From assembly GCA_035527715.1 (NCBI GenBank), contig DATKZY010000103.1:1-31028 (forward strand): a stretch of DNA of 31,028 nt, in the 5' to 3' direction. This DNA comes from DSUN01 sp035527715. Its GTDB lineage: Bacteria; Planctomycetota; PUPC01; DSUN01. The position numbers and the translations under genes are program-made. Under the pieces are notes generated by a model. That model searched no databases. It saw only the letters and a program-made list of their open reading frames with translations, and was not told the DNA's origin. Below, in pieces: positions 23,927-30,560 of the stretch. Position 1 is the stretch's first letter, and each line of letters starts with the position of its first letter.

Positions 23927-25501
23927 CTACTCCGCGGCGGGGACAGGGGCCGGCTCGGCAGGGGCGGGCTCGGGCTTCTGGGCGGCGTAGTGGTCGGACA
24001 TGTCCTTGAGCATCGCCTTGTTGAAGAACCGCCAGGAGCAGACGGGGACGTAGCGGAACTCGCCCGTCTCAGGCTCGAAGACGACGTGCGAGCTGGGGCA
24101 GCGCTCCAATCGGTCGGTTTCGAGGATCGGGTCGTCCTCGAGGGGGAGGATGATGACCTTGAGCATCTGGTGGAAGAGCAGGTGGCGGTCGCGGACCTTG
24201 CGCGAGCGGCAGCGGACGAGGAACTCGAGGGTGGCCATGAGCCTGTGGCCGATGTTGGCGAGGCCCGTGCCCTTGAAGATGCGCGCCATCCGCACCTCGC
24301 GGAGGATGGTGCGGAACAGGCTGAGCTTGCCGCTGAGGCGGTAGAAGAAGCCCCGCAGGCCAATGGCGCCGAGGAAGCGGCCGAAGAGGCCCTTCTTCAA
24401 CCTCTCCTCGCGGGCGAGGAGTCGCTTCTCGAGGGCGAGCAGGACCTCCGTGAACTCGGGCAGCGTGCGCTTCAGGTAGTGGTCTATCGGCAGGTAGCGC
24501 TCGCCGTTGGAGACGAGGAGGTAGAAGCTCTCGCAGTTGGGGTGCCCGCCGAAGTAGGGCATGGGCGGCTGGCCCAGGACCTTCGCCACCGCCTGGAAGT
24601 GCGAGGCGAGGCCGAGGGAGATGAATTGCACGTCGTGGTCGGGGAAGCAGTCGGCGAGGAAGCGCTCGACGTCCTCGGTCGTCATCCGCTCGGGGACCAG
24701 CTCGAACTCTTTGGGGTGCCAGGTCTGGACGAGGGGCATGAGGTAGACGCCCTCGAGGATGGCGCGCTGGCCGTGGAAGAACTTGAGCATCTCGGGCAGC
24801 TCTTTGTCGTTGAGGCCCCAGGCGAGGCAGGTGACATAGCTGACCTTGGACTTCGGGTTGGCGTTGAGATTCGCGATGGCCTTCTGCTTCTTCTCGAGGG
24901 CCTTCTCGTTCTGGCGCAGCTCGGCGTAGGTGGCCGGCTTGCAGCCGTCGTAGGACACGAGCAGGTGGGGCTTGGCCGCGACGAGGCGGTTGCAGTACTC
25001 GGCGTCGGCCAGCCGAATGCCGTTGGTGAGCACGCGGGTTTCGAAGCCGTAGGAGCGGGAGAGCTTGACGATCTCGGGCAGGTCGTTGCGCACGGTCGGC
25101 TCGCCGCCGAAGAGGGCCACGGTGGGCAGGGGGTCGAAGGTGGCCAGGTGGTCGAAGATGCGCGTGAAGTGCTCGATGGGCGGGTCGAAGACGAAGCCCT
25201 GGCCCGGCACGCTGTCGGCGCACATGGGGCAGTTGAGGTTACAGCGGTTCGTCACGTCCACGAAGGCGTAGCGGGGCTTGCGGTGGTGGCCGCACTTGTC
25301 GCAGTGGAGGGCGGCGCAGGGCTTCACGTCGAGGCCCTGGTCGAGCTTCCGCTTGCCCATGTGGCGGGCGGCGTCGGAGGAGACGAGGGTCTCGGTCGTG
25401 CCGCACTTCGGGCAGTCCTTGACGAGATAGACCTTGCCGTCGCGTTCGGCGCGGCTGGTGGGCACGAGGCCCTTGCACTTGTTGCACAGCGATCGGTTCA
25501 C
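23927..25501 (-). CDS. Radical SAM protein 1 with N-terminal zinc ribbon
   Basis: 524 residues from GTG 25501. This start gives VNRSLCNKCK, matching LNRSTCNTCK of the next paralogue, and AGGGGA lies 9 bases upstream; the frame continues upstream only through a repeat element. Residues 1-33 carry a zinc-ribbon pattern (C6-x2-C9, C30-x2-C33), with further cysteines at 62, 67 and 70. The radical SAM 4Fe-4S motif is C87-NLN-C91-PM-C94, followed by FGGEP (SAM-binding) near 131-135. The C-terminus has RCPSSHVVF...VPVCSW with two conserved cysteines. The order of Cys-rich start, CxxxCxxC core and C-terminal cysteine motif resembles the Tes/MJ0619-like radical SAM enzymes that act on lipids or pterins; this is a similarity of architecture, not proof of substrate. 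It is the last radical SAM gene of the three-gene set and has a palindrome on either side. Confidence 0.85.
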   Translation of the reverse strand: MNRSLCNKCKGLVPTSRAERDGKVYLVKDCPKCGTTETLVSSDAARHMGKRKLDQGLDVKPCAALHCDKCGHHRKPRYAFVDVTNRCNLNCPMCADSVPGQGFVFDPPIEHFTRIFDHLATFDPLPTVALFGGEPTVRNDLPEIVKLSRSYGFETRVLTNGIRLADAEYCNRLVAAKPHLLVSYDGCKPATYAELRQNEKALEKKQKAIANLNANPKSKVSYVTCLAWGLNDKELPEMLKFFHGQRAILEGVYLMPLVQTWHPKEFELVPERMTTEDVERFLADCFPDHDVQFISLGLASHFQAVAKVLGQPPMPYFGGHPNCESFYLLVSNGERYLPIDHYLKRTLPEFTEVLLALEKRLLAREERLKKGLFGRFLGAIGLRGFFYRLSGKLSLFRTILREVRMARIFKGTGLANIGHRLMATLEFLVRCRSRKVRDRHLLFHQMLKVIILPLEDDPILETDRLERCPSSHVVFEPETGEFRYVPVCSWRFFNKAMLKDMSDHYAAQKPEPAPAEPAPVPAAE

Positions 25502-25532
25502 GGAGCGAAGTCCCCTGTGTGTGTGCTCACGA

Positions 25533-25610
25533 GGGGGATGAATGGATGGGTGGATGAGTGGATGGGTGTCAGGCAATCATCCAATCATCCATTCCTCCAT
25601 TCATCCCCTT
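25533..25610. repeat. Palindromic element with period-8 arms between radical SAM 1 and 2
   Basis: The left arm (25533-25570) has GATGAATG/GATGGGTG octamers and the right arm (25575-25610) has the complementary CATCCAAT/CATCCATT type. They can fold into one long imperfect stem. It occupies most of the 124-base gap. Translation of the adjoining frame through it (HPLIHPSIHPP) is repeat-derived and is not taken as protein. Confidence 0.85.
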
Positions 25611-25625
25611 CTGATTCCCTGGCTC

Positions 25626-27179
25626 CTAGGCCAAAGATGATACCACCTGCGGCTCTTTGCGGCAAGCGGCGGCGGCGTAGTGGTCGCAAATTGCCTTCAT
25701 CACCTCGGTCTTGTGGATGCCCCAGGCGCACACGGGCACGTGCTTGACCTCGCCGTCGCGGGGGTCCCAGAAGGCGAAGCCGCTGGGGCAGCGCTCGAGG
25801 CGCTCGGTCTCCAGGCTGTAGCGGTCCTCGAAGGGCAGGACGATGATCTGGAGGACGCCCTGGACGTTGGTGTGGCGTTCGAGTGCGTTCTGGCTCTTGC
25901 GCCCGAAGGCGAGGGCGAAGGGGAGTGCCAGGGCGTGGGCGAGCTTGCCCAGCGCCCTCCCCTTCAGCACGCGGCTGAGGCGGCCGTGGCGGAACATGAC
26001 GCGGCTGACGGCGAGGATGGTGCGGAGCTTGAGGAGCCGCTGGCGGAACGTGGGCTTCCCGCCCTTGGCTCGGACAAGGCCGATGCGCAGGTCGCGGCGG
26101 GCGAGGCGCTCCTCGACCTTTGTGAGGGCGCGGGCGAACTCCTCGACCGGGCTTTTCAGGAAGTGGCCGAGCGGGCGATAGCGCTCGCCGTCGGAAACCA
26201 GCATGTACATGCTCTCGCAGTTCGGGTGGGCGCCGGCGAAGGGAAGCGGCTTGATGTTGAGGTACTTGACGAGCGTGGGCACCTCGCCGAGGAACATGGC
26301 GGGCAGGAAGGCCACGGGGTCGTCGGGGAAGGCGTCGGCCACGATCTGCTCGATGTCCTCGCCCGTGATGCGGTCGGGCTCCAGCGCGAAGCGCTCGCGG
26401 TTCCAGGTGTGGGCGAGGGGCATGAAGTAGATGGCGCGGATGACGTCGCGGCGGTCGTGGCAGAACTCGAAGAGGCTGGGCAGCTCGGTGTCGTTGAAGC
26501 CCTTGGCGGCGAGGCACATGAGGGTGACTTTGGCCCCGCCGATGCGGCGGATGTTCTCGATGGCGGTCTGCTTGAGCTCCAGGGATTTCTCGCTGTTGCG
26601 GAGGATGCGGTAGGTGTCGGGGTTCGCGCCGTCGTAGGCGAGGAGGATGGTGGCCTTGGTCTCGATGAGGCGGCGGCAGTAGGCGAGGTCGGCCAGCTTG
26701 ATGCCGTTGGTGACCACGCGGGTGGCCAGGCCGTAGGAGCGGGCCATGCGGATGATGTCGAAGAGGTCGTCGCGCACGGTGGGCTCGCCGCCGAAGAGCT
26801 GGATCGAGGGGGGCGGGTTCATCGCCGCATAGTGCTTGAAGATCTTGTCGAAGTATTCGAGGGGCGGCTCGAACAGGAAGCCCATGCTCGGCGTGTTGTT
26901 GATGCAGATCGGGCAGTTCAGGTTGCAGCGGTTCGTGATGTCCACGAACACGATGTTGGGCGTCTTGTGGCGGCAGCCGAGGCAGTTGAGGCCGCAGCCC
27001 TGGTAGGCGAAGCCGGGGTCGAGCGTGCGCTTGGCCTGGTAGCGGCGGGCGTTGCCCGAGATGAGGGTCTCGGACGCGCCGCAGGCGCGGCAGTTTTTGA
27101 CGAGGTAGATCTTCCCCTCGCGCTCGACCGCCGAGGCGGGGACGAGCTTCTTGCAGGTATTGCAGGTGCTTCGGTTCAA
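25626..27179 (-). CDS. Radical SAM protein 2 with N-terminal zinc ribbon (TTG start)
   Basis: 517 residues from TTG 27179. The start is supported by AAGGAG 9 bases upstream and by the same start/ribosome-site pair being preserved in the duplicated copy next door. Zinc ribbon C6-x2-C9 and C30-x2-C33, then C62, C66 and C69. Radical SAM motif C85-NLN-C89-PI-C92, FGGEPTVRDD, and C-terminal RCPSGFAFW...VPVCAW. The protein is clearly paralogous to the radical SAM genes on both sides over its whole length. Conserved non-motif segments include TNGIKLAD, GERYRPLGH and AHPNCESMYMLVSDG, the last with a conserved cysteine after the barrel. Its TTG start overlaps the TGA of the upstream mini-ORF (TTGA), implying translational coupling. 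Substrate unknown; a lipid- or cofactor-modifying role is only a suggestion from architecture. Confidence 0.85.
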   Translation of the reverse strand: MNRSTCNTCKKLVPASAVEREGKIYLVKNCRACGASETLISGNARRYQAKRTLDPGFAYQGCGLNCLGCRHKTPNIVFVDITNRCNLNCPICINNTPSMGFLFEPPLEYFDKIFKHYAAMNPPPSIQLFGGEPTVRDDLFDIIRMARSYGLATRVVTNGIKLADLAYCRRLIETKATILLAYDGANPDTYRILRNSEKSLELKQTAIENIRRIGGAKVTLMCLAAKGFNDTELPSLFEFCHDRRDVIRAIYFMPLAHTWNRERFALEPDRITGEDIEQIVADAFPDDPVAFLPAMFLGEVPTLVKYLNIKPLPFAGAHPNCESMYMLVSDGERYRPLGHFLKSPVEEFARALTKVEERLARRDLRIGLVRAKGGKPTFRQRLLKLRTILAVSRVMFRHGRLSRVLKGRALGKLAHALALPFALAFGRKSQNALERHTNVQGVLQIIVLPFEDRYSLETERLERCPSGFAFWDPRDGEVKHVPVCAWGIHKTEVMKAICDHYAAAACRKEPQVVSSLA

Positions 27180-27348
27180 GGGGAGAACTCCTTCAGGCGG
27201 GCGTTGCCCGAGATGAGGGTCTCGGACGTGCCGCAGGCGCGGCAGTTCTTGACGAGGTAGATCTTCCCCTCGCGCTCGACCGCCGAGGCGGGGACGAGTT
27301 TCTTGCAGGTGTTGCAGGTGCTTCGGTTCAAGGGAGAACACTCCTTCA
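27044..27348. repeat. Tandem duplication of the radical SAM 2 start region (unit about 152 bases)
   Basis: Copy 1 is 27044-27195 and copy 2 is 27196-27348, with only a few differences. Each copy spans the ribosome-binding site, the TTG start and the first 44-45 codons of radical SAM 2. The 7-base GGCGGGC occurs at 27044, 27196 and 27349, consistent with duplication across a short homology that includes the 3' end of radical SAM 3. Confidence 0.9.
27176..27331 (-). CDS. 51-residue stand-alone zinc-ribbon protein from a duplication
   Basis: TTG start at 27331 with GAAGGAG upstream, stop TGA at 27178-27176 overlapping the TTG of radical SAM 2. It encodes LNRSTCNTCKKLVPASAVER and onward through the second cysteine pair (C6, C9, C30, C33), then a short new tail, LKEFSP, created at the duplication junction. 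It differs from the first 44 residues of radical SAM 2 by one residue (Thr for Ala); of the four base changes I count in the shared codons three are silent. The complete metal site, the retained ribosome-binding site and tight coupling suggest it can be made. It may be a recent by-product of the duplication with no function. The stop codon of radical SAM 3 overlaps its ribosome-binding site. Confidence 0.6.
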   Translation of the reverse strand: MNRSTCNTCKKLVPASAVEREGKIYLVKNCRACGTSETLISGNARLKEFSP

Positions 27349-28854
27349 GGCGGGCGCGCCCGCGTATTTGTCGGCGATGCGGCGCTGGATGCCGGTGCGA
27401 TAGAGCGACCAGGCGCACACGGGAATGGTCTTCACCTCGCCCGTGTCGGGGTCCTCGTAGACGAAGCCCGACGGGCAGTTGTCCAACCGCGCGCCCTCGA
27501 TCGAGTGGTATTCCTCGAAGGGGAGGACGAGCATGTGGAGCACGGCGTCAATGGCCGAGTGGCGGCGGAGCTGGTCCTTGAGCCGCCGCCCAAGGAGCAG
27601 CCCCCCGAAGATGCGCAGGAGGCGCAGCAGGGGGCTGCCGCGCAGGACTCGGTGGAGGTTGATCGTCTTGAGGGCCGGCCCCAGGAGCGCCCGGATGACG
27701 ATGAGGCGGCCGTGCCAGCGTTGGCTCCAGCGCGCGGGGTCGAGCCGCGCGAGCTTCTTCTCCAGTTGCCGGCCGATCACGACGATGTCGCGCGCCACGT
27801 CGTCCACGGGCCGCTTGAGGTAGTGGCCGAGGGGGCGGAAGCGCTCGCCGTCGGAGAGCAGCATCGTCATGGACTCGCAGTTCGGGTGGGCGCCGCCGAA
27901 GGTGAGGCGGGGCGAGCCGAAGAAGCTCATGGCCGTCTTCAGGTAGGTGCCGATGCCGGCGGACATGAATTCCACCTTCTCGCCGGGAAGGGCCTCGGCG
28001 ACGATCTGCTCGACGTCTTCGATGGTGGTCGTGACGTCGGTCTCGAACTCCCCCTCTTCCCAGGTTTCGGTGAGGGGGATGAGGTGGAGGGCGGAAATGA
28101 TGTCGCGGTTCTCGTGGCAGAAGGCGATGAGGTCGCCCAGGTGCTTGTCGTTCACGTGGCGTGCGACGCAGCACATGATGATGTTTTTGCGGCGGCTGTG
28201 CTTCTTGAGGTTTTCGAGGGCCTTGAGCTTCTTGGCATAGGCGTCGGGGCTCTTGCGGAGGCGGGTGTAGATTTCGGGGTCGCGGCCGTCGAAGGCGATG
28301 AGCACGGGGATCTTGAGGGCGCAGACCTTCTTGCAGTACTCTTCGTCGGCGAGCCGGAGGCCGTTGGTGACGATGCGCACGCGCAGGCCGTGGCGCTGGA
28401 GGAGGGCGATGATGTCGAACAGGTCGTCACGCACGGTCGGCTCGCCGCCGAAGAGTTGCACGGTGGGCTTGGGGTCCATCGCGGCCAGGCCGGCAGCCAC
28501 GTGCTCGAAGTAGGCCATCGGGGGGTGGAACTCGAAGCCCATGCCCGGGATGTTGGCGATGCAGATCGGGCAGTTCATGTTGCAGCGGTTCGTCACGTCG
28601 AGGAAGACCATCTTGGGCTTGTGCTCGCGGCGGCAGCGCTCGCAGTGGAGGTGGCAGGCGATGGCGCCGTTCTCGCTGTACTCCCAGATGTCGCGCTTGC
28701 GCTGCCAGGTTGCCGCGTCGGAGCTGACGAGGGCCTCGGTGGGGCCGCAGTCGGGGCAGCTCTTGGCCACGTAGACCTTCCCGTCGCGGACCGCGTGGGT
28801 GATGGGGATGCGTTTGCGGCACTTCTCGCAGACGCCGTAGTTGGTGGAAGCCAT
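27346..28854 (-). CDS. Radical SAM protein 3 with N-terminal zinc ribbon
   Basis: 502 residues from ATG 28854, with GAGGTG a few bases upstream; an in-frame GTG two codons earlier is possible. Zinc ribbon C9-x2-C12 and C33-x2-C36, further cysteines C67, C71 and C74. Radical SAM motif C91-NMN-C95-PI-C98, FGGEPTVRDD, SDGERFRPLGHYLKRP, and C-terminal NCPSGFVYED...IPVCAW. It is the first gene of the radical SAM operon and the nearest to the Rrf2 regulator. Its promoter region carries a motif shared with the rrf2 promoter. The three paralogues are similar throughout and differ most in the helical region between GERYRPLGH and the C-terminal motif. No small precursor peptide or SPASM-type peptide-modifying context was seen. 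Substrate unknown. Confidence 0.87.
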   Translation of the reverse strand: MASTNYGVCEKCRKRIPITHAVRDGKVYVAKSCPDCGPTEALVSSDAATWQRKRDIWEYSENGAIACHLHCERCRREHKPKMVFLDVTNRCNMNCPICIANIPGMGFEFHPPMAYFEHVAAGLAAMDPKPTVQLFGGEPTVRDDLFDIIALLQRHGLRVRIVTNGLRLADEEYCKKVCALKIPVLIAFDGRDPEIYTRLRKSPDAYAKKLKALENLKKHSRRKNIIMCCVARHVNDKHLGDLIAFCHENRDIISALHLIPLTETWEEGEFETDVTTTIEDVEQIVAEALPGEKVEFMSAGIGTYLKTAMSFFGSPRLTFGGAHPNCESMTMLLSDGERFRPLGHYLKRPVDDVARDIVVIGRQLEKKLARLDPARWSQRWHGRLIVIRALLGPALKTINLHRVLRGSPLLRLLRIFGGLLLGRRLKDQLRRHSAIDAVLHMLVLPFEEYHSIEGARLDNCPSGFVYEDPDTGEVKTIPVCAWSLYRTGIQRRIADKYAGAPA

Positions 28855-28918
28855 GGACACCTCGGAACGTGCGGGGCCTGGTCTTGGGCAACAAGTGGTC
28901 GCTCCCAGGCGCCGGATA

Positions 28919-28937
28919 CGTCACAGAGCTTGTGACG
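28919..28937. promoter_or_regulatory. Perfect 7-bp inverted repeat in the radical SAM operon leader
   Basis: CGTCACA (28919-28925), 5-base centre, TGTGACG (28931-28937). It lies between the putative start site and the ATG of radical SAM 3, so it could be a second operator or an mRNA hairpin in the leader of about 88 bases. Confidence 0.5.
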
Positions 28938-28948
28938 GCGACCACGGA

Positions 28949-28978
28949 ATTATCGAGTATCTCGACCGCTTAAGTCGG
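28949..28978 (-). promoter_or_regulatory. Putative promoter of the radical SAM operon
   Basis: Minus strand: CCGACT (28978-28973), 18-base spacer, GATAAT (28954-28949). The -10 box is 5/6 and the -35 box is weak (3/6), as expected for a promoter needing an activator. The inverted repeat 28963-28977 overlaps the -35 side. Confidence 0.4.
28963..28977. promoter_or_regulatory. CGAC-N7-GTCG motif, candidate Rrf2 operator (radical SAM side)
   Basis: The site reads ATCTCGAC-N7-GTCGG with AAT after it on the + strand. The site in the rrf2 promoter reads ATCTCGAC-N7-GTCGG with GAT after it. Both half-sites and their spacing are identical. Confidence 0.5.
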
Positions 28979-29043
28979 AATCGTGGCCCAAAGAAGACCC
29001 ACCGCCCGCGGCCCGCGAACACAACTCACAGTGAGACAAGCAC

Positions 29044-29505
29044 TTAGATTGCATAGCTTGGCACAACCTCCTCGGCCCGCCGGGCCTCCATCTCGACCAG
29101 ATTCTGGAACGTCGTCTGGTCGTAGACGCCGGAGACGGCTGAGCGCACACGCTCCCACATGGGGAGGAACACGCAGCCGCCGTACAGGGGGCATTCGGTT
29201 CGGCTGCTGCCCATCGCGCACACCACGGGGCCCAGGGGGCCTTCGATGAAGCGAAGGATGTCCCCGACCGCCAGTTCCGCGGGGGATCGGACGAGGACGT
29301 ACCCGCCCTTGCTCCCCCGCTGGGACATCACGAAGCCTCCCTGCTTGAGCTGGTTGAGGATCACCTCGAGGAAGCGGGCCGGGATCGCCTGCGCCTCCGC
29401 GATGTCGGCGATCCGCACCGGCCCCTGGCCGACGCGTTTCGCCAGCTCGAATGTGGCTCGAATGGCGTACTGGCACTTCTGAGAGATGAACACTGCCTTC
29501 TCCAT
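29044..29505 (-). CDS. Rrf2-family transcription regulator, probably Fe-S binding
   Basis: 153 residues from ATG 29505. Earlier in-frame codons lie upstream of the promoter and are discarded. Winged helix: KCQYAIRATFELAK, helix-turn-helix about residues 30-56 (IADIAEAQAIPARFLEVILN), wing SQRGSKGGYVLVR, DILRFIEGP. The three cysteines C96-x8-C105-x5-C111 occupy the region where IscR and NsrR bind a 2Fe-2S or 4Fe-4S cluster, so sensing of iron-sulfur status, oxygen or nitric oxide is likely. It sits directly upstream of three genes for Fe-S dependent radical SAM enzymes on the same strand, 189 bases away, and both promoters share a palindromic motif. Autoregulation plus control of the radical SAM operon is inferred. 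Confidence 0.9.
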   Translation of the reverse strand: MEKAVFISQKCQYAIRATFELAKRVGQGPVRIADIAEAQAIPARFLEVILNQLKQGGFVMSQRGSKGGYVLVRSPAELAVGDILRFIEGPLGPVVCAMGSSRTECPLYGGCVFLPMWERVRSAVSGVYDQTTFQNLVEMEARRAEEVVPSYAI

Positions 29506-29507
29506 CT

Positions 29508-29522
29508 CGACTAAGTCAGTCG
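29508..29522. promoter_or_regulatory. CGAC-N7-GTCG motif, candidate Rrf2 operator (rrf2 side)
   Basis: It lies between the -10 box and the ATG of rrf2, over the predicted start site, a position that would give repression when bound. Confidence 0.5.
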
Positions 29523-29524
29523 GG

Positions 29525-29553
29525 ATTTTAGCATACCCCAGCCCCCCTGTCAA
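29525..29553 (-). promoter_or_regulatory. Strong promoter of rrf2
   Basis: Minus strand: consensus TTGACA (29553-29548), 17-base spacer ending TATGC, then TAAAAT (29530-29525), giving an extended -10 (TGC before TAAAAT). The predicted start near 29518 leaves a leader of only about 12 bases with no strong Shine-Dalgarno. Confidence 0.7.
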
Positions 29554-29636
29554 GTTCTTTCTCTCCGCAGGCCAGCGGGCCCGAGGACGAAGGGGACACC
29601 GAGCTGCTTGCACGGAGGCTTCCAGGCGATTCGCGC

Positions 29637-29665
29637 TTGAACCCCGCGGGCGCACCCCGTATGAT
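29637..29665 (+). promoter_or_regulatory. Promoter of the ABC permease operon, probably giving a leaderless mRNA
   Basis: TTGAAC (29637-29642), 17-base spacer, TATGAT (29660-29665). The first base of the ATG at 29673 is eight bases after the -10 box, where transcription would start. No Shine-Dalgarno precedes the ATG. The stretch 29554-29636 between the two divergent promoters shows nothing else. Confidence 0.6.
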
Positions 29666-29672
29666 ACTCGCC

Positions 29673-30560
29673 ATGACCCCGAGCGAACGACGCAACCTGC
29701 GCAACGGCCTCCTCTTTATCTCCCCATGGATCGTCGGCTTTTGCGTCTTCATGCTCTATCCCGTCGTGTCGTCGCTCTACTTCAGCTTCTGCGACTACTC
29801 GGTCCTCGAGCGCCCCGTGTGGCTCGGCGCGGAGAACTACACCGAGCTTGCCCACGACGACGTGTTCTGGACCTCGCTGGGCAACACTGCCTACTACGCC
29901 GTCATCGCCCTCCCTGTCGGGATGATGCTCGCCATCAGCGTCGCGCTGCTGCTCAACACGAAGGTGCGGGGGATGACCGTCTATCGCACGATCTTCTTCC
30001 TCCCCTCCATCGTGCCCGTCGTCGCGATGGCCATCCTGTGGCTGTGGATCCTCAACGGCCGCTACGGCGTGCTCAACTACTCGCTGTCGCTCCTGGGCAT
30101 CCCGGCCAAGAGCCTGCCCGCCTGGCTCGAGAACAAGCACTGGGCCATGCCCGCCCTCATCCTCATGGGCCTCTGGGGCATCGGACACGCCATGGTCATC
30201 TACCTCGCCGGGCTCCAGGACATCCCGGTCCACCTCTACGAATCCGCCGAGATTGACGGCGCGAGCTGGTGGCAGAAAACCGTCCACATCACCCTGCCCA
30301 TGCTCTCCCCCAGCATCTACTTCAATCTGATCATGGGCATCATCGGCACCTTCCAGATCTTCGCGGCGCCCTACATCATGACCAACGGCGGCCCCGAGCG
30401 GGCGACCCACTTCTACACCTTCTACCTCTACAACCTGGCGTTCGAGGACCTGCGCATGGGCTACGCCTGCGCAATGGCCTGGATTCTCTTCCTCATCATC
30501 CTGGGGCTCACGCTGCTCGCCACCAAGGCCTCGGCGCGGCACGTGCACTACGAACGATGA
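29673..30560 (+). CDS. Carbohydrate ABC transporter permease (MalF/UgpA type)
   Basis: 295 residues from ATG 29673; in-frame TTG 29637 and ATG 29661 lie inside the promoter and are not favoured. Six membrane helices are visible (the first is LLFISPWIVGFCVFMLYPVV, the last WILFLIILGLTLLA). The cytoplasmic EAA loop reads ESAEIDGASWWQKTVHITLP, with the conserved Gly and the I-x-LP ending that contact the ATPase. Known: members of this family pair with a MalG-type permease, an ATPase and a solute-binding lipoprotein to import sugars or glycerol phosphate. It overlaps the second permease gene by four bases (ATGA at 30557-30560). The binding protein and ATPase are not in the window. Substrate cannot be told from the sequence. 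Confidence 0.9.
   Translation: MTPSERRNLRNGLLFISPWIVGFCVFMLYPVVSSLYFSFCDYSVLERPVWLGAENYTELAHDDVFWTSLGNTAYYAVIALPVGMMLAISVALLLNTKVRGMTVYRTIFFLPSIVPVVAMAILWLWILNGRYGVLNYSLSLLGIPAKSLPAWLENKHWAMPALILMGLWGIGHAMVIYLAGLQDIPVHLYESAEIDGASWWQKTVHITLPMLSPSIYFNLIMGIIGTFQIFAAPYIMTNGGPERATHFYTFYLYNLAFEDLRMGYACAMAWILFLIILGLTLLATKASARHVHYER

Noticed and set aside
25502..25576. Upstream extension of radical SAM 1 giving a start MPDTHPLIHPS
   Set aside because: The extension is a translation of the period-8 palindrome. The GTG at 25501 has a ribosome-binding site and aligns with the paralogue's start.
27176..27331. Mini-ORF as a RiPP precursor peptide for the radical SAM enzymes
   Set aside because: The peptide is a near-identical duplicate of the zinc-ribbon start of radical SAM 2 with only a junction-made tail, so it does not look like a leader-core peptide.
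29506..29655. N-terminal extension of the Rrf2 protein to 29655
   Set aside because: It would run through the rrf2 promoter, and the Rrf2 fold begins directly at the ATG at 29505.
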